Shown: positions 1 to 8,502, counted from the stretch's first letter. The stretch: 64,000 nucleotides of DNA from Pseudotabrizicola formosa (GCF_002900965.1 NZ_PJOM01000001.1:620001-684000); one strand, 5' to 3'. Notes: a model not told the origin generated them from the letters alone. Program-made: numbers and translations.

Positions 1-528
1 CATGATCCGCGGCTTGCCATTGCGCACGGCATAGCCGGCCAACCGGTCCGCAGTGTTGCCAAAGGTCTGGCCCAGGATGAAGACATTGCCACCGGCGATA
101 TCGGGGTTGTTGGAAAACGCCAGCACATTGACGCCACGCGCCGCAGCCGCCGCGCCTGCGGCATTTGCCTCTTGCGCAAAGACCGGACCAAGGATGATCT
201 GTGCGCCGTCGTCGATGGCCCGGGTTGCCATGGCCTGTGCCGAGGCCGGCTGGCCTGCGGTGTTGTAGACCCGCAGGTCGATCCGGCTGGTGCCGAGATC
301 GGAAATCGCCAGACGTGCGGCGTTCTGCAAGGACCGGGCCAGCAGCTCGTCACTGGCCTGACCCGAGCCCGAGGGCACCAGCAGCGCCACGACGACCGGA
401 GCCGACGAATCGATGGCCGTTCCGGCTCCGGGGCCGGCAGCGGGCTGGCAGGCGGCAAGGGCGAGTGCCGCGACCGCAAGGGCAGCATGGCCCAGCGACT
501 TGCGGGCCCGGCGTATAACAGACAACAT
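1..528 (-). CDS. Penicillin-binding protein activator, LpoA-like lipoprotein (C-terminus beyond window)
   Basis: The reading frame starts with ATG at 528, preceded by a GAGGAAG-like ribosome site, and runs off the left edge after 176 codons. The N-terminus is a lipoprotein signal: a basic stretch, an Ala/Leu-rich core and the lipobox LALAAC with Cys27 as the expected lipidated residue. What follows resembles the periplasmic-binding fold shared by LpoA and branched-chain amino acid binding proteins (VVVALLVPSGSGQASDELL, then ILGPVFAQEANA). In LpoA-type proteins this domain sits in the periplasm and stimulates cell-wall synthases. It is divergent from rsmI, the usual alphaproteobacterial arrangement. 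The family call is fairly secure; the link to a particular penicillin-binding protein is inference, and the C-terminal half is not visible. Confidence 0.8.
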   Translation of the reverse strand, partial: MLSVIRRARKSLGHAALAVAALALAACQPAAGPGAGTAIDSSAPVVVALLVPSGSGQASDELLARSLQNAARLAISDLGTSRIDLRVYNTAGQPASAQAMATRAIDDGAQIILGPVFAQEANAAGAAAAARGVNVLAFSNNPDIAGGNVFILGQTFGNTADRLAGYAVRNGKPRIM

Positions 529-615
529 ATGGACTTCCTCTTCCCGATGGGCGCAGCTTTGAAGGCTGAACTTACGGGCAATGGCGCACGAAGTAAACTT
601 GTCAGGACCCGCCCG

Positions 616-1524
616 ATGACCCCTCAAAGCGACGACCCCGCCCGCCCTGGCCCGCATTCCCCTTCGCCGCGCGACATTCCGCCGGGCCTGCACTTCGTGT
701 CGACACCGATCGGGGCTGCGCGCGACATCACGCTGCGGGCGCTGGATCTGCTGGCCGGGGCCGATGTGCTGGCGGCCGAAGACACGCGCAGCCTGCGGCA
801 TCTTATGGAGATTCACGGTGTCAGCCTGAAGGACCGGCCGCTGGTGCCCTATCACGAGCATAATGAGGCACAGGCCCTGCCCAGACTGCTGCGAGCGCTC
901 AGCGAGGGCAAATCGGTGGTCTATGCGTCAGAGGCGGGGACGCCCCTGATCTCTGACCCCGGATTCGGTCTGGCCAGGGCGGCGATTGCAGACGGCCTGC
1001 CGGTGCTGGCCGCCCCCGGCGCATCGGCGGTGCTCTGCGCGCTGACCGTATCGGGCCTGCCATCGGACAGGTTCTTGTTCGCCGGGTTTCCGCCCGCGGC
1101 CAAAGCGGCACGGCGCCGCTTCCTGGAAGAGCTGGTGCGCACCCAGGCGACGCTGATCCTGTATGAAAGTCCGAAACGCATTAGAGAAACATTAGGGGAA
1201 TGTGTGCAAACCTTCGGAGAAGAGCGAAGGGCAGTGGTGTGCCGGGAGCTTACGAAACGCTTTGAAGAGGTGACACGCGGCACATTGGCCGATCTGGTCG
1301 CGGCCTATGACGGGCGGGATGTGAAAGGTGAAATCGTTCTGCTGATCGACCGCGGGGCTGTGGTGCAGGCGGATGCCGAAACGGTGGAGTCGGCCTTGGA
1401 CCGTGCGATGATCAGCATGTCTGTCAAGGACGCGGCGGCAGCCATTGCTGACGCTTATGGTGTGCCACGCCGCGAGGTCTATCAGCTTGCGTTGACGCGG
1501 CCCCGTACAGGGAAGGATGGCTGA
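616..1524 (+). CDS. rsmI: 16S rRNA (cytidine(1402)-2'-O)-methyltransferase RsmI
   Basis: Predicted 302-residue SAM-dependent methylase that 2'-O-methylates C1402 of 16S rRNA, next to the ribosomal P site. The tetrapyrrole-methylase fold begins at about residue 23 (LHFVSTPIGAARDITLRAL), followed by LAAEDTRSLRHL, YHEHNE, and VVYASEAGTPLISDPGF, all typical of RsmI. The start at 616 is chosen because the frame extends upstream without any conserved sequence, over the divergent lipoprotein gene. It is followed after about 50 bases by yraN and then gshB on the same strand. The lpoA/rsmI/yraN/gshB order is common in alphaproteobacteria. Nothing looks truncated. Confidence 0.95.
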   Translation: MTPQSDDPARPGPHSPSPRDIPPGLHFVSTPIGAARDITLRALDLLAGADVLAAEDTRSLRHLMEIHGVSLKDRPLVPYHEHNEAQALPRLLRALSEGKSVVYASEAGTPLISDPGFGLARAAIADGLPVLAAPGASAVLCALTVSGLPSDRFLFAGFPPAAKAARRRFLEELVRTQATLILYESPKRIRETLGECVQTFGEERRAVVCRELTKRFEEVTRGTLADLVAAYDGRDVKGEIVLLIDRGAVVQADAETVESALDRAMISMSVKDAAAAIADAYGVPRREVYQLALTRPRTGKDG

Positions 1525-1575
1525 GGCCTGCTGTCGGCTTGCTGCGGGGTTGGACTTATCAGAAAGGCAATCGGG

Positions 1576-1929
1576 ATGAGTGGACGCAGAAGTTATTACG
1601 CCGGAGCCTCGGCCGAGGATCAGGTTGCGCAATTCTACGACCGGTCGGGGCGGCAGGTGATTGCGCGGCGGTGGCGGGGCCCGGGTGGCGAGATTGACCT
1701 GATTGCGCGGGACGGTGCGGAGGTGATCTTCATCGAGGTCAAGCAGGCACGAAGCTTTGCGATTGCGGCTGAACGGGTCACTGCGCGGCAGATGGCGCGG
1801 ATTTGCGCATCGGCGGAATGCTTTATCGGCACGGAACCTGCCGGGTCACTGACGCCGGTACGGTTTGACGTGGCGCTGGTGGACGGTACGGGCCGGATCG
1901 AAGTGCGGGAAAACGCCTTCGCCGCCTGA
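1576..1929 (+). CDS. YraN/UPF0102 family nuclease-like protein
   Basis: A 117-residue protein of the UPF0102 (YraN) family, which adopts a restriction-endonuclease-like fold. The diagnostic central part is present: GGEIDLIARDG at about 36-46, then VIFIEVKQARSF, giving the E-D-ExK arrangement of the nuclease fold. The C-terminal segment VRFDVALVDG is also typical. The biological role is not settled; a part in processing DNA is assumed from the fold only. It lies between rsmI and gshB and is probably co-transcribed with both. It starts with ATG at 1576 and ends 57 bases before the gshB start. Confidence 0.9.
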   Translation: MSGRRSYYAGASAEDQVAQFYDRSGRQVIARRWRGPGGEIDLIARDGAEVIFIEVKQARSFAIAAERVTARQMARICASAECFIGTEPAGSLTPVRFDVALVDGTGRIEVRENAFAA

Positions 1930-1986
1930 CGGTTTGCATCTTTCCGCGCTTTGCGCCAATGCTGCCGCAATCACGGAGGATTGCCC

Positions 1987-2928
1987 ATGCCGCTTAAGGT
2001 TGCCCTGCAGATGGACCCGATCGGGTCGGTCAACATCACCGCCGACAGCACGTTTCGGATTGCGCTGGAGGCGCAGGCCCGGGGGCATGCGCTGTTTTAT
2101 TACCCTCCGGATCGGCTTGCCTTTGTCGAGGGGCGGGTGATGGCGCGGGGATTCTGGATCGAGCTGCGGCGGGAGGTCGGGAATCATGTCAGCTTCGGGC
2201 CGGAGGTCGAGGTCGATCTGGCGGATATGGATGTGGTCTGGCTGCGCCAGGACCCGCCGTTTGATATGGGCTATATCACCACCACGCATCTTCTGGAGAT
2301 GATCCATCCGAAGACATTGGTGGTGAATGATCCGTTCTGGGTGCGGAATTTTCCGGAAAAGCTTTTGGTGCTGCGCTTTCCGGACCTGACCCCGCCGACG
2401 GCGATTGCGCGGGATCTGCAGACGATCCGGGCGTTCAAGGCGCGGCATGGCGATATCATCCTGAAGCCCTTGTATGGCAATGGCGGGGCGGGGGTGTTCC
2501 GGCTTGACCCGAATGACCGCAATCTGACCAGTCTGCATGAGATGTTCACCGGCATGAACCGCGAGCCGTTGATTGTGCAGAAGTTCCTGCCGGCAGTGTC
2601 GGCAGGGGACAAGCGGGTGATTCTGGTCAACGGGGAGCCGGTGGGGGCGATCAACCGTGTGCCGCAGGAGGGCGAGACCCGGTCGAACATGCATGCCGGG
2701 GGGCGGCCCGAGCAGGTGGGGCTTACCGCGCGCGATCTGGAGATCTGTGCTGCGATCGGGCCGGTGTTGCGCGACAACGGGCAGGTGTTTGTCGGCATCG
2801 ACGTGATCGGCGACTGGCTGACCGAGATCAACGTGACTTCGCCCACCGGCATTCAGGAGCTGGAGCGGTTTGACGGCACCAATACCGCGGCGCGGATTTG
2901 GGAGGTCATTGAGGCCAAGCGGGCGTGA
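1987..2928 (+). CDS. gshB: Glutathione synthetase
   Basis: A 313-residue ATP-grasp enzyme that joins gamma-glutamylcysteine and glycine to make glutathione in the cytosol. The N-terminus ([20 protein letters not shown]), [40 protein letters not shown] (the glycine-rich ATP-grasp loop) and [19 protein letters not shown] near the end are classical GshB landmarks. The ATG at 1987 is preferred to an in-frame start 36 bases upstream because it has a CGGAGGA ribosome site about 7 bases before it and matches the family N-terminus. The gene closes the rsmI-yraN-gshB run. A glutathione transferase-like gene lies 1.7 kb downstream on the other strand. Confidence 0.96.
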   Translation: MPLKVALQMDPIGSVNITADSTFRIALEAQARGHALFYYPPDRLAFVEGRVMARGFWIELRREVGNHVSFGPEVEVDLADMDVVWLRQDPPFDMGYITTTHLLEMIHPKTLVVNDPFWVRNFPEKLLVLRFPDLTPPTAIARDLQTIRAFKARHGDIILKPLYGNGGAGVFRLDPNDRNLTSLHEMFTGMNREPLIVQKFLPAVSAGDKRVILVNGEPVGAINRVPQEGETRSNMHAGGRPEQVGLTARDLEICAAIGPVLRDNGQVFVGIDVIGDWLTEINVTSPTGIQELERFDGTNTAARIWEVIEAKRA

Positions 2929-3015
2929 GCCTTTGGGCAGAGGCGTTTTTTGCGAAAGCGCCGGCAAGGCACCTTGGGTTTGGCGGTCCGGCGAAGAGAA
3001 TGACCGACGCCGCAG

Positions 3016-4530
3016 CTATGATTTTGAACCCGCTGCAAAGCGGTAGCTGACCGCTTCTGCCACATGGGGCAGGCGGACTTCGGGTGATCTGTCCAGATCG
3101 GCGATGGTGCGGGCGACACGCAAAACCCGGTGGTAGCCGCGCGCGCTCAGCCCCATCCGTTCGGCGACGCGGGCGATCAGGGCGCGGCCCTCTGCATCCG
3201 GGGTCGCCACCTCTTCCAGCCGTCTGCCCTCCAGATCAGCGTTGACACGCAGGGTCGCGTCCCCCGCGTAGCGCGCGGCTTGCAGGCTGCGGGCGGCGGC
3301 CACGCGGATGGCGATGGTGGCCGAGGCGTCTCCGGTCGCGGGCAAATCCAGATCGGTATAGGCGACGGGCGGCACATCCACGCGCAGGTCGAAACGGTCC
3401 ATCAGCGGGCCCGAGATCCGGCCCAGATAGTCATCACCGCACAGCGGCGCCTTGGTGCAGGCGCGGGCCGGGTCTGACAGATAGCCGCAGCGGCAGGGGT
3501 TGGCAGCGGCGAGCAGCAGGAAGCGGCAGGGATAGCGGATATGGGCATTGGCGCGGGCCACCATCACCTCACCCGTTTCTATCGGCTGGCGCAGGGTTTC
3601 CAGCACCTGCCTTGGGAATTCGGGGAATTCATCCAGAAACAGCACCCCGTTATGCGCAAGGCTGATTTCCCCGGGTTTGGCGCCTTTGCCGCCGCCGACG
3701 ATTGCCGCCATGGATGCGGTGTGATGCGGTTCGCGGAACGGGCGGTCGCGCGAGATGCCGCCTTCGGTGAGCAGCCCGGCCAGCGAGTGGATCATCGAGG
3801 TTTCCAGCGCTTCGACCGCCGAGAGGGGCGGCAGGAGTCCGGGCAGGCGCGCGGCCAGCATGGATTTGCCCGACCCCGGCGTGCCGACCATCAGCATATG
3901 GTGGCGGCCCGCTGCGGCAATTTCCAGCGCGCGTTTGGCGCGTTCCTGCCCCTTGACCTCGGCCAGATCGCGGCCGCTGCTTCGGGGGAGCACCTCGCCC
4001 GCTTCGGCGGGGGGCAGCGGGCATTGGCCAGTGTAATGGCGCACCACCTCGTCCAGCGACGCCGCGGCGATCACTTCGGCGGCCCCGACCCAGGCCGCCT
4101 CGGCCCCGCAGGCGCGGGGGCAGAGCAGGGCGCGGTCGCTTTCAGCGGCGGCCATCGCGGCGGGGAGCGCGCCGATCACCGCGATCAGACGGCCATCAAG
4201 CGAGAGCTCCCCAAGGGCCACCGTGCCCTCTACCTCGTCTTTGGGGATGATATCGAGGGCGGCCAGCAGGGCCAGCGCGATGGGCAGATCGAAATGCGAG
4301 CCTTCCTTCGGCAGGTCGGCGGGCGACAGGTTGACGGTGATCTTCTTGGTGGGCAGGGCGATGGACATCGCGCTGAGAGCGGCGCGCACGCGTTCCTTTG
4401 CTTCGGACACGGCCTTGTCTGGCAGGCCGACGATGGAAAATCCGGGCATGCCGGGCGACACGGCGCATTGCACCTCGACCAGACGTGCCTCGACGCCCTC
4501 AAACGCCACTGTATAGGCTTTGGCGACCAT
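3016..4530 (-). CDS. comM: YifB/ComM family Mg-chelatase-like AAA+ ATPase
   Basis: A 504-residue protein with the three-part ComM/YifB layout: an N-terminal Lon-like/ChlI domain (residues about 1-170, with GMPGFSIVGLPDKAVSEAKE), a central AAA+ ATPase (Walker A GTPGSGKS at 216-223, Walker B GVLFLDEFPEF near 300) and a C-terminal Mg-chelatase-type domain. A Cys cluster (PCRCGY then CTKAPLCG) lies in between, as in the family. ComM is a hexameric helicase that promotes branch migration when incoming single-stranded DNA recombines. In Rhodobacter capsulatus it is needed to receive DNA from gene transfer agent particles and belongs to the CtrA-controlled set. A CtrA-like box lies just upstream of the start. 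Confidence 0.93.
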   Translation of the reverse strand: MVAKAYTVAFEGVEARLVEVQCAVSPGMPGFSIVGLPDKAVSEAKERVRAALSAMSIALPTKKITVNLSPADLPKEGSHFDLPIALALLAALDIIPKDEVEGTVALGELSLDGRLIAVIGALPAAMAAAESDRALLCPRACGAEAAWVGAAEVIAAASLDEVVRHYTGQCPLPPAEAGEVLPRSSGRDLAEVKGQERAKRALEIAAAGRHHMLMVGTPGSGKSMLAARLPGLLPPLSAVEALETSMIHSLAGLLTEGGISRDRPFREPHHTASMAAIVGGGKGAKPGEISLAHNGVLFLDEFPEFPRQVLETLRQPIETGEVMVARANAHIRYPCRFLLLAAANPCRCGYLSDPARACTKAPLCGDDYLGRISGPLMDRFDLRVDVPPVAYTDLDLPATGDASATIAIRVAAARSLQAARYAGDATLRVNADLEGRRLEEVATPDAEGRALIARVAERMGLSARGYHRVLRVARTIADLDRSPEVRLPHVAEAVSYRFAAGSKS

Positions 4531-4570
4531 GTTTACCCCGATCCCTTGGTGAAGGGTTAATAGGGCAGGG

Positions 4571-4585
4571 TTAGCGAATGGTTAA
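4571..4585 (-). promoter_or_regulatory. Candidate CtrA-binding site upstream of comM
   Basis: Read on the minus strand this is TTAACCATTCGCTAA, i.e. TTAA-N7-CTAA against the CtrA consensus TTAA-N7-TTAA, with the favoured CCAT after the first half. A further TTAA half-site sits at 4557-4560, where CTATTAA could serve as the -10 region. The site lies about 40 bases before the comM start codon, in the usual place for CtrA activation over the -35. A one-mismatch match of this kind is expected about twice by chance in 64 kb, so position and target carry the argument. Confidence 0.5.
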
Positions 4586-4595
4586 TGTGCGGGTG

Positions 4596-5465
4596 TTACA
4601 GCAGGGCCATGAACCTGGGCCAGGCTTCCGGATCGGCCACGGTCTTGTCGCGGCAAAAGGCGTTGCAAAAGCCGAAGCGGCGCTGGTTCAGGTCCAGCAC
4701 ATGGGTGACGGGTTTGCCGGAATAGGGGCAGGCGGTGTTTTCCGAGTCTGTACCATCCACCGGTCGCGCAGGCAGGGGTTTCGGGCCGGGCCAGGCCCGT
4801 GTCGGGTGGTCGCGGCGGTAAAAGTCTTGATCCGCGCCATCCACCAGACTCATGGCGCGCCATTGCCGGAACGACGGATGCGCCAGATGCGCCTGCACAT
4901 AACCCATCGCGCGGGGGCTGACCGGCAGGTTGTAGGTGGCAATACGGCTGGCGACAGGGGCGAAGAAGACATCGGCGGCGGAATATGCGCCGCAGAGCCA
5001 AGGGGAGGAGCCGGTCTGATCCCACGCCCAGTCCCACAGCGTTTCCAGCCGGGCCAGATCGTCCAGCACGCCCTGCGGCGGGGCGCAGTCTGTGTAACTG
5101 ACGCGCAGGTTCATCGGGCAATGGCTGCGCAGCGCGGTGAAGCCTGCGTGCATCTCAGCCGCCAGGACCCGGGCGATGGCGCGGGATTTCGGATCTGCCG
5201 GCCAGATGCCCGCCTGCGGGTGGCGCGAGGCAAGCTCTTCGGCAATCGCCAGACTTTCGGGGATCACCACGCCATCTGGGGTGCGGATGGTGGGGGCGGT
5301 GCGGGCGGGATGAAACGCCCGGAGCACCCTGGGCAGCTCATCGGTGTAGAGCCGGGCCTTGTGCAGCGTGTACGGGATGCCGAAGGCGTCGAACAGCAGC
5401 CAGCCGCGCAGGCTCCAGCTGGAATAGGCGCGATCGCCGATCACGAGATCATAGGGAAGGGTCAT
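4596..5465 (-). CDS. Glutathione S-transferase family protein with Cys-rich C-terminal tail
   Basis: A 289-residue protein. Residues 1-80 form a thioredoxin-like GST domain (DRAYSSWSLRGWLLFDAFGI, then the TAPTIRTPDGVVIPESLAI cis-Pro and ES signature), and 90-215 the all-helical GST domain. After about residue 240 an unusual tail follows: CPYSGKPV (C246), then FCNAFCRDKT (C267, C271), with His255 between, a spacing that could hold a metal ion. Ordinary GSTs of about 215 residues lack it. The reaction and substrate are unknown; a glutathione-dependent role is inferred from the fold. It lies downstream of the comM promoter on the same strand but reads away from its own start at 5465. Confidence 0.85.
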   Translation of the reverse strand: MTLPYDLVIGDRAYSSWSLRGWLLFDAFGIPYTLHKARLYTDELPRVLRAFHPARTAPTIRTPDGVVIPESLAIAEELASRHPQAGIWPADPKSRAIARVLAAEMHAGFTALRSHCPMNLRVSYTDCAPPQGVLDDLARLETLWDWAWDQTGSSPWLCGAYSAADVFFAPVASRIATYNLPVSPRAMGYVQAHLAHPSFRQWRAMSLVDGADQDFYRRDHPTRAWPGPKPLPARPVDGTDSENTACPYSGKPVTHVLDLNQRRFGFCNAFCRDKTVADPEAWPRFMALL

Positions 5466-5546
5466 CTGGCGCGCTCCGTGATGTTGGCTGCGCCAGCTAA
5501 CGGCAGGGTGGGTGACAAGGAAAGCGATGATTTATGGGGAAAGTCA

Positions 5547-6113
5547 TCACGGAACGTGATTGATGCGCATGGCCTGCCAGCCAGCCTGCGTTCTTTGCAG
5601 TTCGGTGACTGACAGGTTGTCGATCTTGTGCTGAAATACGTCTTTTGCGGTCAGGCCAAGCCGGCATTGCAGCGCGGCGAGGATGGCCCCGAAATGGCAG
5701 ACGACGATGGTGTGATCGGGCAGGCGATCAAGCGCGGCGGCAATGCGCGCGGTGATGTCATCCCACCCTTCGCCCCCGGGCGCGCGCAGGGTGCCGGGGG
5801 TTTCCCAGAAGGCGCGGATATGGGCCGGATCTGCTGCCTCGGCCTGCGCGAAGGTCTGCATTTCCCAGTCCCCGAAGTGCAATTCGCGCAAGGCCGGGTC
5901 ATGGGGCAGGCGGTTGCGCGTCGGCAGGGCCAGCGCATCCGCAGTGGTGATGGCGCGCGACAGATCGGAAGAGATCAGGGCGGCATCATGGGGCAGGTGC
6001 GCCGAAAGCCTTGCGATGGCGGCATGGTCGGACAGATCGGCGGGAAGGTCGGTCCAGCCGATCATGGCCTTGGCATGGGTCGGGCCGTGCCGCACCAGGT
6101 GCAGCCGGGTCAC
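5547..6113 (-). CDS. Histidine phosphatase family protein (possible alpha-ribazole phosphatase)
   Basis: A 188-residue phosphoglycerate-mutase-like phosphatase. The catalytic RHG motif is at the N-terminus (LHLVRHGPTH, His9), followed by SSDLSRAITTADAL, LRELHFGDWEMQ and the second catalytic His in VVCHFGAIL. The GTG start at 6113 is chosen because it places the RHG motif at the usual distance from the start and gives a 4-base overlap with the cobU stop, whereas an upstream extension carries no family sequence. The coupling to cobU suggests a CobC-type role, removing phosphate from alpha-ribazole phosphate or cobalamin phosphate in B12 nucleotide-loop assembly. That assignment is inference from context; a general phosphatase is the alternative. 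Confidence 0.85.
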   Translation of the reverse strand: MTRLHLVRHGPTHAKAMIGWTDLPADLSDHAAIARLSAHLPHDAALISSDLSRAITTADALALPTRNRLPHDPALRELHFGDWEMQTFAQAEAADPAHIRAFWETPGTLRAPGGEGWDDITARIAAALDRLPDHTIVVCHFGAILAALQCRLGLTAKDVFQHKIDNLSVTELQRTQAGWQAMRINHVP

Positions 6114-6679
6114 AGGATGGCCTCTGGCAGGCTGCCCTTCAGGGCAAAGGGCAGCCCGGCCATGACGCCGATCACAAGGGGGGCGCGGGCAGCGATCTGC
6201 TGGTTCAGCCGGCCCTGTGCGTCGCGGAACTGACGGGCCAGCGCATTGTCGGGAACAATACCCCACCCCACCTCGTTTGAGACGATAACAAGCGGGGCCG
6301 GACTGCTTGCCAGCGTCGCGATCAGATCCTGAGTGGCGTCGTCGAGGTTCAAACCGGCCAGCAGCGTGTTTGACAGCCAGAGCGTGGCGCAATCGAGCAG
6401 AACAGCTCCGGCGGGGTCGCAGGCGGCAAGGGCCTGCCCCACATCAAGCGGGGCCTCTAGCGTGGTCCAGTCTGGGCCACGGTCGTCGCGGTGGCGGGTG
6501 ATGCGGTCCTGCATCTCGGCATCGAAGGGTTGCGCGGTGGCGATGTAGGTGCGGGGCCGGCCGCTGGCGGTGACCAGCCGTTCGGCCAGACGAGACTTGC
6601 CGGACCGCGCGCCCCCGATCACCAGCGTTAGCGCGGGCAGCGAAAAAGTCGAGGGGCGGACTGATCCGGCTGCGGACAT
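6110..6679 (-). CDS. cobU: Bifunctional adenosylcobinamide kinase / adenosylcobinamide-phosphate guanylyltransferase
   Basis: A 189-residue P-loop enzyme (CobU/CobP) that phosphorylates adenosylcobinamide and then transfers GMP to it, activating it for attachment of the lower ligand of vitamin B12. Walker A is GGARSGKS, followed by TYIATAQPFDAEMQDRI with the HRDDRGPDW guanylylation region, VLLDCATLWLSN and IVSNEVGWGIVPDN, all characteristic. It overlaps the downstream phosphatase by 4 bases and is divergent from rpoH. The candidate RpoE promoter of rpoH begins inside its first codons on the opposite strand. No B12 riboswitch is visible upstream. Confidence 0.94.
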   Translation of the reverse strand: MSAAGSVRPSTFSLPALTLVIGGARSGKSRLAERLVTASGRPRTYIATAQPFDAEMQDRITRHRDDRGPDWTTLEAPLDVGQALAACDPAGAVLLDCATLWLSNTLLAGLNLDDATQDLIATLASSPAPLVIVSNEVGWGIVPDNALARQFRDAQGRLNQQIAARAPLVIGVMAGLPFALKGSLPEAIL

Positions 6680-6690
6680 GTTGCGTATAA
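6662..6690 (+). promoter_or_regulatory. Candidate RpoE-type (group IV sigma) promoter of rpoH
   Basis: TGATCC at 6662-6667 is followed after exactly 18 bases by TATAA at 6686-6690. The Rhodobacter sphaeroides RpoE-ChrR promoter pattern is TGATCC-N18-TAAGA, so the -35 is exact and the spacing matches, with a slightly different -10. Its -35 overlaps the first codons of cobU on the other strand. The rpoH start codon is about 85 bases downstream. In R. sphaeroides rpoHII is controlled by RpoE during singlet-oxygen stress. Confidence 0.65.
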
Positions 6691-6774
6691 CCTTTCAAAA
6701 GCGGCGACCGGCTCGCACGATTGTTGCGACAGACCGTATCGACGCCAGCGTATCGGGAACCGGGAGTTACGAAA

Positions 6775-7653
6775 ATGGCACTGGACGGATATAACGACCA
6801 AACCATGTCCCGCCAAGCAATGCGGGCGGAATTGCTGGATGCCGAGACAGAGCTGAAACTGGCTTATGCCTGGCGCGATCAGCGGGACGAGCGGGCGCTG
6901 CACCGGCTGATCACGGCCTATATGCGGCTGGCCATTTCAATGGCGGCCAAGTTCCGGCGCTATGGCGCGCCGATGCCCGACCTCATTCAAGAGGCGTCGC
7001 TGGGTTTGATGAAGGCCGCGGACAAGTTTGATCCTGATCGTGGTGTGCGGTTTTCGACCTATGCGGTCTGGTGGATCAAGGCCAGCATTCAGGACTATGT
7101 GATGCGCAACTGGTCGATGGTGCGGACCGGGTCGACCAGCAGCCAGAAGGCGCTGTTTTTCAACCTGCGCCGGGTTCAGGCCAAGCTGGAGCGCGAAGCG
7201 GCGCAACGGGGCGAGACGCTGGACCAGTTTCAGTTGCGCCAGATGGTGGCCACCGAGGTCGGCGTGCCGCTGGCCGATGTCGAGATGATGGAAGGGCGGC
7301 TGTCGGGATCTGACTTCTCGCTCAATGCGACGCAATCAAGTGACGAAGACGGGCGGGAATGGATCGACGCGCTGGAAGACGATTCGGCGGGGGCGGCAGA
7401 GCAGGTGGAACTGTCGCATGATTCGGAACGTCTGCGGGAATGGTTGGTCACCGCGATGCAGGCGCTGAAACCGCGTGAGCGGTTCATCGTGGCCGAGCGC
7501 AAGCTGCGCGACGAGCCACGCACGCTGGAGTCCTTGGGCGAAGAGCTGGGGTTGAGCAAAGAGCGGGTGCGCCAGCTTGAGGCGGCGGCCTTTGCCAAGA
7601 TGCGGCGGACCCTTGAAAGCCAGTCGCGGGAAGTGCATCACTTCCTTCTATGA
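6775..7653 (+). CDS. rpoH: RNA polymerase sigma-32 factor, RpoH(II)-like
   Basis: A 292-residue heat-shock-type sigma factor. Region 2 is intact (AYMRLAISMAAKFRR, PMPDLIQEASLGLMKAADKFDPDRGVRF split over 2.1-2.3, YAVWWIKASIQDYVMRNWSM), followed by the RpoH-box region and region 4 with RERFIVAERKL and LGLSKERVRQLEAAAFAKM. The ATG at 6775 is chosen over an upstream in-frame codon since MALDGYNDQTMSRQAM is the expected N-terminus and a CGGGAG ribosome site precedes it. Rhodobacteraceae usually carry two RpoH proteins. The RpoE-like promoter and the ChaN-like gene behind it point to RpoHII, which runs the oxidative branch of the stress response. The downstream gene overlaps it by 4 bases. Confidence 0.93.
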   Translation: MALDGYNDQTMSRQAMRAELLDAETELKLAYAWRDQRDERALHRLITAYMRLAISMAAKFRRYGAPMPDLIQEASLGLMKAADKFDPDRGVRFSTYAVWWIKASIQDYVMRNWSMVRTGSTSSQKALFFNLRRVQAKLEREAAQRGETLDQFQLRQMVATEVGVPLADVEMMEGRLSGSDFSLNATQSSDEDGREWIDALEDDSAGAAEQVELSHDSERLREWLVTAMQALKPRERFIVAERKLRDEPRTLESLGEELGLSKERVRQLEAAAFAKMRRTLESQSREVHHFLL

Positions 7654-8444
7654 AAACCCTGATCCTGACGCTGGGCCTTGCCCTGGCTGCCCAGCCTGTC
7701 TGGGCCGCAGAGATTACGGCGGATGTGCTCGATGACATACCCCGCGCCGATGTGCTGGTGCTGGGCGAAGTGCATGACAATGCCGAGCACCACATCAATC
7801 AGGCGCGGGCCGTGTTTTCCCTGACCCCGCGCGCGGTGGTGTGGGAGCAGCTTTCGGCCGAGGCGGCAATGCGGGTGCCGGATGATCTGGGTGACGCCGC
7901 GGCCGTGGCACGCGCGCTGGGGTGGGCCGAAAGTGGTTGGCCCGATTTTGCGCTGTATTATCCGATCTTTGTCGCTGCGCGCGATGCCCGGCATTACGGG
8001 GCCGAAGTGCCGCGCGATCTGGCGCGCCGGTCGGTAAGCGAAGGCGCGCTGGCGGTGATGCCGGAGGGTCCGGGTCTGGCACGTGCCTTGCCCGATGCCG
8101 AACAGGCCGCGCGTGAGGCCGAACAGATGGCGGCGCATTGCAACGCGATGCCAGAGTCGGTGCTGCCGGGCATGGTACAGGCGCAGCGGCTTCGTGATGC
8201 CTATCTGGCGCAGGAGGTCTTGCGCGCGCTTGAGGAGGTTGGCCCGCCGGTGGCGGTGATCACCGGGTCGGGCCATGCCCGCACGGATTGGGGCCTGCCT
8301 GCGGTGCTGGCGGACGCGGCCCCCGGGGTGTCGGTGCTGTCGGTGGGGCAGATGGAAGGTGCCGCGCCAGAGAATGCGCCCTATGATCTGTGGCTGGTCA
8401 CGGAAGCGCTGGAGCGGGAAGATCCCTGTTCGGCGTTTCGCTGA
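7650..8444 (+). CDS. ChaN family (COG3016) secreted protein
   Basis: A 264-residue protein with an N-terminal signal peptide (MKTLILTLGLALAAQPVWAA, cleavage likely around residue 20) and a ChaN-type domain: DVLVLGEVHDNAEHHINQA near the start and AVITGSGHARTDWGLPAVL near the end supply the histidines and acidic residues conserved in the family. ChaN of Campylobacter binds stacked haem and is iron-regulated, so haem or iron handling in the periplasm is a possibility, not a demonstrated function here. Its ATG overlaps the rpoH stop by 4 bases, so it should be made from the rpoH transcript under stress. This neighbour is typical of the rpoHII locus. Confidence 0.82.
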   Translation: MKTLILTLGLALAAQPVWAAEITADVLDDIPRADVLVLGEVHDNAEHHINQARAVFSLTPRAVVWEQLSAEAAMRVPDDLGDAAAVARALGWAESGWPDFALYYPIFVAARDARHYGAEVPRDLARRSVSEGALAVMPEGPGLARALPDAEQAAREAEQMAAHCNAMPESVLPGMVQAQRLRDAYLAQEVLRALEEVGPPVAVITGSGHARTDWGLPAVLADAAPGVSVLSVGQMEGAAPENAPYDLWLVTEALEREDPCSAFR

Positions 8445-8502
8445 CGGGGTGTTGCCTTTGGCGGGCGTTGCGCCCTAACCTTCGCGCGACAACAAGGGGC
8501 GC

